From Plantago major (lineage: Eukaryota > Streptophyta > Magnoliopsida > Lamiales > Plantaginaceae): a stretch of DNA of 64,000 nucleotides. The stretch covers positions 868,001 to 932,000 of the forward strand of contig CM048843.1 in assembly GCA_026545765.1 (NCBI GenBank). Direction: 5' to 3'. Each line of letters opens with the position of its first letter. The stretch's first letter is position 1. Made by a program: the position numbers and the translations under genes. Positions 31,980 through 44,516 of this stretch are shown piece after piece. A model generated the notes under the pieces. The model did not search any database, was not told where the DNA came from, and worked only from the letters and a program-made list of their open reading frames with translations.

Positions 31980-32209
31980 CTTCAAAACAAGGCTAAACGG
32001 GGTGGAAACATAATTGCGTATATACTCTTTACCAATTGAATAAAAGCGATAATTCGTTTAAAATGAGAGGTTTTAATCAGAAAGCACTGTTACACATTTA
32101 CACTCTTCGCACCGCCTTTAGCTAAAACTCACTGCAATTCTCCGATTGATTTTTTTCCTTCCTTTTCCACAATCGTTCTCCATTGATCTTCTCCTGAAGA
32201 AATACGAAG

Positions 32210-35200
32210 ATGTTCAAGAAGGCAATAGAGGCTAAATCTCAGCAGCGTCTCTCTGGAGCAGACCGGAAGAAGCTCAAGCGAGCAGTCAAGCATCGATTTC
32301 CAAATGCTTCTGATGATGATATCGACGCCTTACTTCCTCCAAAGGTTTATTCGTTTATGCAGAATATGTACTGTTTTATATGAATTCAATTGTTACTTTC
32401 GAGATTCTGTAAATTCGTCTGTTTACTTGTTGTGTTCCTAAAATTATTGTTTAGTTTTTTCGTGTTTGAGCTGGTGTTGATGCAATTGTTTCTGCTTAGT
32501 TATCGTATCTGATACTGTGACTGAAATGAGAGAGTTGAGCTGAATACGAACACGGATGAGTGTTGTATGAAGCTGCATAAGAATTTGAATACCGAATGTT
32601 TTTGAAGTGCCTTGGTAGCAGCATTGTGTTATTGAGTTCATGAGTTCAACATACACGTTTCAGGTCTTAAAATATAAGCATGTAAATAACAGTAGCGGCA
32701 TTTCGTTATTGACTATTTTACGACCTATGAGTGCTATTATAGTAAATAATAGTAGTAGACTAGTAGTAATAGATGTAATTGAGAGCTTCCATATTTTAAG
32801 ATTTCTGGAGTTGAGAAACGAACTAGTATCAAAAGTTTGAGGTTTATCACACTGCTGCCTGTTCACATTGTGCAACTTGAAGCTAAAATTCGTTTCCTGG
32901 TTGAAATTTTGCTTACTCTTGAGGCCGGTGTATTTGCACCAGTTCTATTAAAGATGAGTATCATATTATTTCACAGTTTGTTGGCCTATGTTTCTTACGG
33001 GTATTATGTTTTTCCGTTTTTAGGTAGAACTAACTGTATCCAAGTTTCCGAACCGTGTTCTTGTATATGGTCTGGAAGGTGACTGCCCAATGTTCTATGA
33101 CTGCGATGGGAGGGGTGCAGAAATTTTCCCTACAGGTAGTACTAATAAAGTAGCTTGTTGTTCTATCTGTTTTATTACTAGTTCATATTTTTGAGATTTA
33201 GAAGTTTTAAAGGATTAAAATTACCTGTATTTCGCTACACGATGTATTAAATTTTGAAGTGGACAAGATGATGTAGGATACTTTGAAGTTGCAACCTGTG
33301 CATAACACTTATTACTCCAGATGAAAAATGCATGAGAAATAACTCAACCGATACTTTTACTGTCATAGTGCCGTGTATATATTTTAAGAAACAGCTCCAT
33401 GTATGTGGCTCCTTCCATGGTAGAAAGGAAAATTAACTTCAGTTGAAGCAGATTTCTGTGATCTCCTATTCTTACGCTCCTAGAAAAATCATAATAATTG
33501 TGAATTCGAAATATCAGAAAACCTGCAATGTGTAGAATGGAGGGTGCAATAACTGTTTATGTCAGTGTTAGAGTTAGAGAGCGGTATGAATACTGAAAAT
33601 TTGCTTCATGCTGCATATGCCTACTGATTCTTGGTTTCATAAAGAGTTCGTTGTGCTCAGCAAAATATTATGTAGTAAATCTAGGCTGGTGATTATTAAA
33701 CTTATTACCCGGCTACGTTATGAGTGACAGAGAAACCTGCACTGTAATATTAAACTATGAAAAGGAACTCGGTAGTTGACTATTTATCTAGTCTTGTATG
33801 TTCTACAATTGCGTTATCTAGAAAAGCAAAAAGATAAATCCAGTATTAATATAAAAAAGAAGCAAAAAAAAAAAAAAAAATCACTGATTAATATTTTGTC
33901 AAGATGCTTTGATTGACTTCATTAGTTCAAAGAATACAGGAAACTATGGACATTTGATTTTGGGCTGCATGTTGCCTATGCCCTAATACTTATTGGTAAG
34001 TTTATAAGAATGCTCATTGGATTAATAATAAATTTTATAGCATGTTGAATTCTGCCAGTGCATACTCTTAGGCCCAACAGATGAATTTTGTTAGCAACCA
34101 AAATCTAATCAGTAAAGACAATAAAAAAACATTATACATTTATATGGTTCCACTATTTAATAAATTGTAAAGCTGCTTTATGGGACTGCGTTTATTCAAT
34201 AATGTAGCTAATTGTAAACTCACTTTTTGAATTGCATATTGTTTATTATGCCCTGGTAATCTGGTCATTTGTGGAGAAATTCAGAAAGCGCTTTGACTGA
34301 GACTCATCTCTTGCATTTGGTGCAGTTTATGCTCTATGGAAGGTTCCAGATCTCTTGCCTGCTTTTATGCTGAAAGGGGGTGAGGTCTCTCGGTTTATTC
34401 TCAGCGGGGCAGATTTGATGTTTCCCGGAATTCAATTTCGCCCAGAAGGTCTACCATCATTTGCTGCTGGTGAGCCATGGTCTGTAAAAGTCCCTGGCAA
34501 TCCAGCTCCGATAGCTGTAAGTTATAAAGATGTGGTTGTTGTCTGATTGTGTTAGTTCGAACTGAGCTTAGTAGGGAATGTGAAATGTCATTACTCAGGT
34601 AGGCACTACCACCATGAGTAGCACTGAAGCCTTGAAGGCTGGCTTGCGTGGAAAGGCATTAAGAATCAGCCATTACTACCAAGATACACTTTGGTAAGAA
34701 CATCCTGGATACTTCACGAAGGGAAATCTTATTTGAACTCGTAAAGTGGGCTGTTATGAAATCACTGCAAATAGTAATGGCTGTTATGTGAAATGTCATT
34801 TCTTTCTTTCTCGCAGGGAATCTGCTGAAAATTGTTGTGTTCCAAATGCTGGATTTTATAAAGATGCTGTTTTTGAGGATCCTGCTTTCGTTTCTGTTGC
34901 TCAGGCTACCGGTAGATCTGAAGATGACTCGTTACTTGGTGAGGAGAAGGTGATTGACGGTGAAGATACTGGAGGTCTGAGTGATGCTAATACTGTTCCC
35001 ACTGTCACAAATGAAGAACATGCAGTGTCGAATGATGTTGGTGAACAAGTAACCACATCTATGGCTGATCTAGAGCTTACTAACAATGCATCAGGCACCG
35101 AGTCCTGTGTTGATGTCCAGCATGCATTGTCTGTTGAAGAAATAGACATTCTATTAGACAAGAGCCTTTTGCAAGCATTATATACAACTATTAAAGACAA

Positions 35201-38200
35201 AGATCTGCCCATGCCAGGAAGTACATTATGGTATATAGACACTGGAGATAGGCTTCTCATTGCTCGACGTGTATGCATGTGTTTGATGTTTTACATTGCT
35301 CTTCGTGTGGTGATATGTTTAATTGTTTATGTGTAATTTAGCTTTTAAGTTTCAGTTTTATCCAATAATGTTTTTGCATGGTCAAGTATCCTTGTAATTC
35401 ACTTTCTAGTGGTCATGGCGCACAGGTGCAGTACATTTTTCATTTTAACAAACCAATTATGCAAACCGTTATTTATCTATACGAATCACAGTAAAACAAC
35501 TACCTGCTTGGGCCATTTTATATGACTTAATTGTTAGTGATTTTGAATGTTTCATACCACTGTATTTAGGTTTAGGAGGAGGCTGAAATAGAAGATGCAA
35601 ATTGGCACTGGCCTTTTTGCCCTGCTAAGAAGTAAAAAATCGTGTCCTTAATTTGTGCATCTCGCCTTTTCTATGTCTTATTGGTCCTTGATACTATCAG
35701 AGTGCTTTAGGTTTTGTCGCAATGATTTACATATCTATTGATTTATTCTGTGTCTCATTATTTTTTTTGACTGAAAATGATACTCATTCATAACTATTCA
35801 CTTTTCTTTTTGATGTTACAGGTCCGGTCATGTATTGCCTTGCAGGCCTTCAGGTGTTACGCTAGATATTAAGAAGTCTTCCTTCAAGAAACTTTCAAAG
35901 TGGCTACAGTCCAGAGCCGCTACTGGGTTGGTGAGTGTTCAACATCCATTGAAATAAATCTTGAATGTGGACCCCTGGCCTACACATACCGATGCACCTA
36001 CTTAACCCCAATATTCGAAATTAAAAAGGAAGGAAAAAAAGAGAGAAGTAAACTGGACCACCATGTGTTAAATAATTTGATTGTATTGACAAGGGATGCA
36101 ATTAGCAATCAACTGATAAACAATCTGTTTGGCACAAGGCTTCAACCATCTCAAAAGAACATGGTTTTAATGTGTAAATGAAGTCTTTTCCAGTTATGTA
36201 CTTAAAGAGTTCTCCTTGAACTCCATTGCACTTGAATCACATATAATTATCCAACCACTGATGGATTTTTTCTTAAATTTTTCCGCTTCAGGATTCGCGA
36301 GCTCATTGTTACATTTCTTTCCAATTTAAATAAATTCTCCTGTAATCCTTCTTGTAGATCATTGTGTAGAATTTCTCTGTTATGAAATCACTGCAAATGG
36401 CCGCCTTTTCAGTGGAGCACAAAATGTGGATGTCTTTTTATTGGCTGGCTGAAAAATTTCTTTGGCTATTTGTCTTTATAGATATCTTATTTTAGTTTTT
36501 TTTAATTAAATATCTTATTCTAGTTTAAGTACTCCCTGCGTCCTACAACAAATGACACATTTGACTTTTGGGTTATTTCCGCGGTCGACTGTGACCACAA
36601 ATTACTCCTAAATTATGCTGGAGAACAAATTTAGTTAAACTGTACTAAGAAAATTCAAGAACTATACTTTCATGAAATAATTTTATAAAATATATTTCCG
36701 ATTATCCGATATACCTTGAGAGTATTTGTGGTCAAAGTCGACCTTGAAAAATTACTCCAAAGTCAAATGTGTCATTTGTTGTGGGACAGATGGAGTATGT
36801 ATTAATATGACTAAGGTATATTATGTATCTCAATAGACTTGTTTATAATTATATTTTTAACTGTTCACTCAATCTTGTCTTGTTTTTACTGCATTCAAGA
36901 TCTCGGTTAAAGAAGATAAACACAAAAAGGAGGTAGTACTGTTCTCTGTTAATCGTAAACACCCGGACTACGCTTCTTTCAAACCAGAAAAGAAGAAAGT
37001 GGAGAAGAATGAGCAATCCACAAAAACAGCGTCAAATGAAGGACAGTCACAGAAAATACTTGACGTTGCTGAGATATATAAGCCAAGTACACATGTCAAC
37101 CCTATATTTGCTGCCGTTGGAGCCGACACAAGCGGATTATATACTGCTTCAGAAGCTTCTCAAATTGTGTTTGAGTATATTGAAAAGGAAAAGCTTGTCA
37201 AGCAAATGGACAAGACCAAGGTAGTTTTGGATGCAGCTTTATGCGATGCTTTATTTAAGGGGGCCATCAAGAAAGGCACGATGTACCCCACTGAAATCCA
37301 CAAAAAGGACGTGGGTCAAACATTCATCAATCGAATGCAACCTCATCACGTAGTGACAAGAGGAAGTGATTCTGTTGTTCGGAAAGGTGCACTAAAACCA
37401 ATCCAAATATTGACTGAACGGAGGCAAGGGAATAAGAAAGTTACAAAACTTTCGGGTTTGGAGTCATTTTTAATAGATGGAGAGGCTTTGGCGTCAGAGC
37501 TGCAGAAGAAGTTTGCTTGTAGTACGACAACAGCAGAACTTCCTGGTATGACCTATTGTCTTTACATTAGCCTTTCTTTAGTATCATCTCTGTTTTTCAG
37601 TTCTGTCTTTCTCTCTCTCTCTCTAGCACGTTAATGTACATTTTGTGTAGATGAGTCCGTTCAATATGTTTTGGGAATGTACCAACACAGAGATGTGTAA
37701 TGGGCTAATAAAAATTGTGGAAAATGAGGTGTTGAAACAACACAAATAATCTGTATTCTTTAAAACAGCGTGCGTTTTCTGCTGCTCTGCTTTCTATTTT
37801 TTTATTTTCTGTATGTGAAACATAGCAAGTCCAACTTTTTAATTTCTGAAATGTGAAAGTTAAGTAAATTCACAATTATGAATAGCCAAGGTACTGTGAA
37901 ATAGTCTCGCTAGTTGGAAAACCCTTCTGTCACACAATACTGTGTGTGATTTTAAGGCCAAGCAGTTACATAGTGCATTATAAGTCTGAACATCATGATG
38001 TGTGAGAGAGTGAGTTACTCTGAGCAGACTGAACGGGCAGGGCATGGAGTGTCCCTTTATTCTATTCTCCTCAGTCACACCCTCTTAACTGGAAAACAAT
38101 AGATAAACAAGAATTTCTTTCGCCTTTTGCATTCTAATGCGCCTAGCTGTATTTTAGTATGCTCCTATTTCCCATGATGTGTCCTTTTATTGCTATTGTA

Positions 38201-39586
38201 AGTATATCATTTTGAAGCTTGTCGTACATGCATCATAATTAGCCAAAAATACCCAAAATACAACTGTGTTAACCGCCCATTAATTGCCTAGATAGCACCT
38301 TCTTAAGTTGATCATAGTTTGAGCATATAATGGGCTGAACCAAGGGCTATCTCTTGGATTGATCTAACACCAGTTGCTCTTTTGATGTTCAAGACTATTG
38401 TGTTGCCTGCTGAAGTTGCTAGATAAATTCTGATTGTGTTTTGTACTGCTCTGGTTTGTGATATTCAGCACCGATGTAATTTTAGAAGTACAATTGTGGT
38501 TCTAGAAACTAAAATCCTAAATTTGTTGTGCATTTTGGCGAAAAAAAACCTAGGTAGCTTGGATTGGATGTCTGATAACAATTCAATGATACAAAAAAAT
38601 GAAGTTCTGGACACTAAAATTCCAATTAATGGCTGTACTGAAGCTGTCGTGCTTGCTTTAAGGGCCCCTGTGCTATTTCCCTCTCTGTGACACGCTTTAA
38701 ATGTTGGCAACAGAAGATGAAGTTTTGCTTGATTTTCTGAATCTAATTGTTGCATTTTGCTCTTAATATGATTTGGCTTTGGCCCAAAATATACTGAAAT
38801 TGAAATTGACAGACCAGTTGATCTTTTGTTACAAAGATATAACCTTCGAAACAGTATTTTAGACAATGCTGCATAGCATAGAGGGAGATGGTTAATCTCA
38901 CCCTTATATGTCCAACGCGTGCTGCAGTTATTTTGTTATGATGCAACAATAGGGTTTATTATTCAATGTCTAGTGCATTATTTGAATTGATATGCAACCA
39001 TAATTCTTGTCCAATACGCTGACTATTTAGTTATTCAGGATAGTATCATTGAGTTGCTTGACAAATTTAAATAGATGGCTGCATTCAGTCTTCTTCACCC
39101 CAACTAACACTTCTTCAGAGCATCAGCATGACATCCACAATCATTTCTACATTTCGTATTGACAATCTAGAGAGTTGTTAACTGCAAAGTTTCTCAAGGC
39201 AGTGGTAGTTTCACTATGAGTTGCAGTATCTTGTTAGCACAAAAGATGGACTTCATCAGGCCGAAAAGTTTGATTTGATAACTTCTGCATTTGGTTCTGT
39301 CTCAGTGCAATAGAACATGAATATTTTTGTGCTGATTCAAGTGACCATTATTTGTTGTACTCCTCTCGAGCATTTGATTACTAAATTAATTGATGTCCGT
39401 GCTGGTCTTTTGTGGACTTACTCAACACTCAATACTTCTCCTTTTCATTGTTAATTCTTAGGAAAGAAGGGGCTCGAAGTTTTGGTCCAAGGCGGCGTCA
39501 TTGAGGATCTTGCAAGACATCTTGTTGAACAATATGGGATCCACAAGAGATACATTGAAGTTTACGATAAGACTAGCAGAAAGTAA
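32210..39586 (+). CDS. Eukaryotic translation initiation factor 2D (eIF2D / ligatin homologue)
   Basis: eIF2D is a cytoplasmic factor that delivers tRNA to the ribosomal P site independently of GTP and helps recycle 40S subunits. Eight exons fit GT-AG sites and phase: 32,210-32,344; 33,024-33,135; 34,326-34,516; 34,599-34,693; 34,817-35,230; 35,822-35,930; 36,900-37,545; 39,462-39,586. They sum to 1,827 nt, or 608 residues, near the plant family length. Residues 1-80 are the pre-PUA region, about 90-175 the PUA domain (KGGEVSRFILSGADLMFPG), about 315-475 the winged-helix and SWIB/MDM2-like region, and about 500-608 the SUI1/eIF1 domain (LTERRQGNKKVTKLSGLE, VLVQGGVIEDLARHL). Residues about 205-275 are acidic and weakly conserved. 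Intron 6 holds a MITE; intron 7 is 1.9 kb. Intron 5 is open for 35 codons, so a retained-intron isoform is conceivable. Confidence 0.94.
36532..36795. mobile_element. Stowaway MITE in eIF2D intron 6 (264 bp)
   Basis: Inverted ends begin CTCCCTGCGTCCTACAACAA on the left and close ACAAATGACACATTTGAC-type sequence on the right (TTGTTGTGGGACAGATGGAG). The arms extend over 40 bases. TA flanks both sides (36,530-36,531 and 36,796-36,797). Confidence 0.9.
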
Positions 39587-39935
39587 AACTATGGATTAGT
39601 GTTTTTTTTTTTCCATTTTTTCCTTATGCAGTCCATATAGCCCTTGTCCGTGCGATATCTTATTGGTGTTTATGTAAAATGGCATTGGCCACTGCTTTTA
39701 TCTAAGGTCATAACTCTAGGCTCTAGCAATTGACAATTAACAAATGCATCTCTCCTATTATTCTTTTCAGATGGTTCACGTGCCATTTAACATTTTCTTT
39801 ATCTCCAGTATGCTATGTGGTTACACTCTGCAGGTGATTTTCGCTGTGGTATGTGATTTTCCTGTTTGGAATGTAACAGGCTTGGTATTTCGATAAATAT
39901 TGCAAAATGGACAGAAAATTCCGGGTCTTTTCAGC

Positions 39936-40337
39936 GATGGTGTGATCTTACAAGTCCCTTCCAAGATTCCGTGAATCACAAATTTAACAAGTCCCTTTGT
40001 TAAATAGAAAGTACCTCAAATACCGATGGTGTGATCTTACAAGTTCCTTTGTTAAAGAGGAAGTACCTCAAATGATACTCTTCCAATACTTTGTGAATAA
40101 CGAACATAGTATGGTATGCTATTGCCTTTGTAAAGAGAAGGTACCTCACTAATATAAATCCCTTACGAGACTTTGTCAATCACAAACATAGTATAATCTC
40201 TCATTAATATAAGTCCCTTCCAACACTTTGTCAATTACGACCGTAACATACTTGCCTTTGTTAAAGAAAAGGTCCCTCACTAATATGAGTCCATTTTAAG
40301 CCTTGGTCAATTACGAATGTAACATACTATTGCAAGA
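39936..40337. repeat. Degenerate tandem repeat between convergent genes
   Basis: About five imperfect units of roughly 75-100 bp repeat the phrases CCTTTGTTAAAGA, GGTACCTCACTAATATAA, GTCCCTTCCAA and TTTGTCAATTACGAA in that order. The array fills most of the 863-bp gap between the eIF2D stop and the stop of the minus-strand coiled-coil gene. Confidence 0.75.
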
Positions 40338-40449
40338 AACTTCAAGTCATTTTAAACGAAAATAAAGGGATATCACATTTCCCTAGTAATAAGGTGTTGA
40401 AAGCTGAAATGGTTTCTACAGCCTTTCTCCTCTTTTGCACCTTGAAGTT

Positions 40450-43400
40450 TCAATTACAATTCTCCAGCGCAACGGTGAATTTCTCACCACAAGGACAGCT
40501 AACAGTGTGGGAAATTTCCTGGAAGAAGAAAACAGTGACATAAATTAATTTAATGAAAACCAAATATACTCCAGAGCAGTAGATCTTTTCCAGCAATTTA
40601 CTAAAGACTAAGATTCAGCTGCAGTTAACTAACGGCATAAAGTGAGTAGGTAATCCTGCTCACCTTCAGTTTCATTATCTGGAGTTGAAGAGACTGGACA
40701 TATTCAGTTTCTCCAGCCTTGTCTAATGCGAGAGCCTGAAGCTCTTCTTCCAAGCTTTTCTCATCCATTTCTCTAACTTCAGGCTGAAAAACGCCATTAT
40801 ACATACATATTGGGAGTATTGGTCTAAGCATTAATACAGTACTAATAGTGGCTGCGTGTACATTATTCATAAGCAAGCACACATGATATCCAGAAAATGG
40901 ATACATGTGCCAAAAAGAAATAAAATATGTGACTGGTCGATTATAACGAACCTTAAAGTTGCTGATTCTAGCTTTCACTTGCTCAACAGACTGTCGTAGC
41001 TGTAATGTAAAAATAATTACGGGAACAAATTAAATGGTACTGTTACACACAAGTGAACAAGGTACAGCTACTATACATTGCATCACCTCAAAGGATAGAT
41101 AAAATTCTGCTAATGTTTGTCTGTATACTTGAAGACACATATCTAAGTGAAGTTCTAAACAAAAAATTAAGTTGGGAAGAGGAGCAGATATAAACCTATG
41201 CGTAAATGATATATCTGTTTTTTAATTGAACTGAAGTTAACTATCAATGTTTAATAAACACAGTAAAGTATGACGTTCTTTTCCAATAAACTATATCCTA
41301 GACTGTAAGATAGTATGAACTGTGTATGCAGAGTTTTGCATAACCAGACCTTGTCATTCTCCAGGAGAAGGTTTGATTTCGATTGCACTATCTGATCTAG
41401 TTTGGTTTTAGCAGCATTAAGTTGTTGTATCAATTCTATACTCTGGTTGTCCTGCAACTCTGTGAATCAGGAAAGCTTTGTAGTTTTAGGACACTTAACA
41501 TCGGTACAGTTGGTCAAATTTGTGCAGTAAAAACATGGAGAAGTCAGAAAATAGAACATCTCCAATCAGTAAACTATGAACCCATTCCAATAAGAGAACT
41601 ACAATTAGCAATGTATTTTTCAGAAGGTTGGCATGGCCCCAGAACCTGAAATGTGATGAACAGAATGTATCTCTTGTAGTCCTATAGCTGGACATAAAGT
41701 GCTAATCAACTGCAACTGCAACACCTCAGGCTCAAATGCAGAGCGCTGGGTGTTTTATATTATAAACTGTAAATGTGACTCCGACCATTAGCTTAATTAC
41801 AATCTCAGGTAAGGTTAGTTGTTAACATTGCAAGTACATTATAATTTGTTGATATGATTTCCACGAAGTAGTTTAGGACTTAACCTTGATACGAAGGAAA
41901 AGGATTGGGAAAGTGGGAACTATATGACATTGCTAAGAGATATATTATTTGTACCTTCTGTTCCAGTTGGCTCATCACATATCTGCAGGATTTGTAAATA
42001 GTTATCAGTGAAAAATATAACGTGAACATGTAACAAAACTGACACAGTTTGAATTCCTCCAAACAATATCCTTTTGAAAAGGAAAACTCTAGGTTTTGAC
42101 CAAACTCTAGATTCTCATGCAGTCATAGTTTTCATTTATAGTGCTTCATTTTTATCCGACTAAAGACAGAAAACTCTAAACTTATCCTCTTAGATTAACA
42201 TGAATTACATTTATCACAAATGTGAATAATAGGGTAAACATGTTAAATATGAAAACTACAAAGACATACATGGAACCTGGCTTTGCTTGGGTTTGACTTT
42301 AAAAGCTTTAAAGAACAAGAATAATGTTAATCACATTCTGCATTAAGGTAACTAAGTTCTTTACCTTAGGAGTCGGTTCGCCAGTTAAAGTTATTGATGT
42401 ATGAACACATGAAAAAATATCTTGGAAATCCAAAATAATTGTTATTCTGGGGGGAAAGACTATGCAATTAATACCAAAAATAATGTAGCTCTGCTCGTTC
42501 AAAATCTATTAGAAGTGAACTTTAGTAATACTTTCCAATATAGACTGGCGAATGTAACTTCATCAGAGAGTCGTGTGAATGGTTTTCCCGGACCTTAATA
42601 CCAGAAAGAAGCAAAAGTTTGGATCACAGAATTAATAACTGTTAAAGCAATTACCATGACTTCTTCAATTCTTGAGCTTGCGTTCTGGGAATTCATCCAT
42701 TCCTACAATTTGGGCACTCATTTAGTAATAGTACCATGCATGATTTGAACGCTAACAGAGATATATCAAACCTGTTGCTCTTTCAATTTTTCCAATTGTT
42801 TAATGAGTTCATCCCCAACCTTCTTGTAATATGCACTGTGATCGAAATCAGTCATGCAGTTATATTAACATATAATGTCACCACTCTATGTGGCATATGA
42901 TTTTGCTCGTTACCTTTTCTCTGCGAATTTTAATGACAGGTTTAGTTTCTCCTGTTGCATAAGCTTCAATGTCTGAAGAGGAAACAATAATCAGCTCAGT
43001 TTTTTCGCATGTCAAATGGATCACGACGTGTAAATTAGCAGACTAAGAAATCTATGTACCTCACTGAGGGTGGAAGAATCTGATACCATAGAAGCAATTT
43101 TCCTCTGCTTTTCCAGAATCTGGGAACAGATATCCTTCTTTGCCTTGGCCATGTTATCTACTTCCTCCTTGACATGTCTAGTTTTACTTTTCACTGCAAT
43201 TTATTAGACAATATACAGTGAGATACACAGTTCTAAGGCACCATCATAAATCTTACTAAAGTGAAAAAAAAAAAAAAAAAAAAAAGAGCGGCACATGTGA
43301 CGGGAGCAGGAAACATTAAACTCTCAACTATATATGATCCAGGCATAAAGAGCAGCACATGTATAATTGTTGCGATACGTTTAGATATTATGATCCAGGA

Positions 43401-44060
43401 ATTGTTGTTGTTGATATCATAATATCTAAACATATCGCAACAATAATGGTCGGAGATTACGAAAAGGATTGAATACACAAACACAGAAAACCAAAGCAAA
43501 TGACAACATATAGAAGAGCAATAGGAATAAAATGACTGACTAAATGTGTTCCGATTAGAATCAGCCATAAACAAAGCAGATGAGAACACATATATAGCTC
43601 GTACATAGAATGAAACCTGAATCGAGTTCTGCTTGGAGAGTTTCAATAGTGGAACCCTGCAAATGCTCTTCAAGAGTTGTTTCCGCTGCTTTGTCAGCTA
43701 CATCTGTAGTTTCACACAGCCTATTTTTAGCGTATGCAAATCATTTGACTATGCAACAATCTTAGCATCAAACACTCACAAACGTCATTTAATTTAACGC
43801 AAATATTCTATCAAATCATCGATTGAAGAATTTTCACTGCAGACTAATATCTCGTTCTATCTAATCATTTTACAACCAACAATTCAGCACCAAATCTCAG
43901 AAACAAAGTCGTTCCAATTGAATCTACTATCCATCAACTTCATAACATCTATCGAGCAGAGAATCGATTTCAGTTTAACCTAACCGATAACGTAGAGAGG
44001 GATGGAATTACCGTTCACTTGTGAGCGGAAAGTCTTCATATACTGAAACAACTCCTCCAT
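40450..44060 (-). CDS. Coiled-coil protein of unknown function (271 residues)
   Basis: Eleven small exons on the minus strand join in phase: 44,060-44,012; 43,703-43,617; 43,193-43,060; 42,972-42,914; 42,835-42,772; 42,702-42,655; 41,982-41,955; 41,459-41,350; 40,999-40,952; 40,783-40,664; 40,518-40,450. They sum to 816 nt. The product starts MEELFQYMKTFRSQVN, is almost wholly alpha-helical coiled coil (residues about 20-145 and 160-245) and ends in a small Cys-containing tail (VSCPCGEKFTVAL, Cys 257 and 259). Size and shape recall kinetochore or spindle coiled-coil subunits, but no named family is recognised and no function is claimed. It is head-to-head with GDPD copy 1 (456 bp between start codons) and convergent with eIF2D. 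The very short exon 7 (28 nt) is the least certain. Confidence 0.82.
43366..43444. repeat. Near-perfect 29-bp inverted repeat (hairpin) in an intron
   Basis: The arms 43,366-43,394 and 43,416-43,444 pair at 28 of 29 positions around a 21-base loop. It lies in intron 2 of the coiled-coil gene. It could be a tiny foldback element or a small-RNA precursor. A run of 21-22 A residues starts at about 43,266. Confidence 0.85.
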
Positions 44061-44516
44061 TATCGCTGTTAACAGACAAATTCAATCAGATCTATGAAAT
44101 GCATTTCGAAAGAGAAGCTCAATTGATCGATAACACTTACCGGAAATTCGAATTGATGAGCTGCGTGCTTGTTCAGAGAGTGGGAGATTTGAAATATGAA
44201 AAGTAGAGTTGAGCTGAGACTGGGAGGAGATATTTATACCTGGAGGGAAATATCAAAATATTCTGGTGCGGTTAAGTGCAATGGGAGAGCTGCTAACTCG
44301 ACTCGACTAGACTCAACTTCGATGGTGCCGAACTCGAACTAAAAACATAGCTCGTTTTATGAACAAGTCGGGATGACACACTCGGCTCGGCTCTAATTGT
44401 TCACTCTGAGGATATTTTTGTAATTCCATTGCTGTACGGAAGAAGTGAAACTAGATGGATACTTGCTGTACTCAGCTGAAATCACAGACCTAGTGAGAGA
44501 AATCAAGCTTTAAGCT
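44061..44516. promoter_or_regulatory. Head-to-head promoter region of coiled-coil gene and GDPD copy 1
   Basis: These 456 bp separate two divergent start codons, so they must hold both 5' UTRs and promoters. A TATA-like ATATTTATACC lies at about 44,228-44,239. A stretch at about 44,290-44,395, with CTCGACTCGACT and CTCGGCTCGGCTC, is missing from the matching region of copy 2 (52,100-52,417) and looks like a later small insertion. Confidence 0.6.

Noticed and set aside
34746-35336. Single 196-codon reading of eIF2D exon 5 with its own ATG at 34,746
   Set aside because: The true exon is 34,817-35,230, joined by splice sites; the extra ends are intron sequence.
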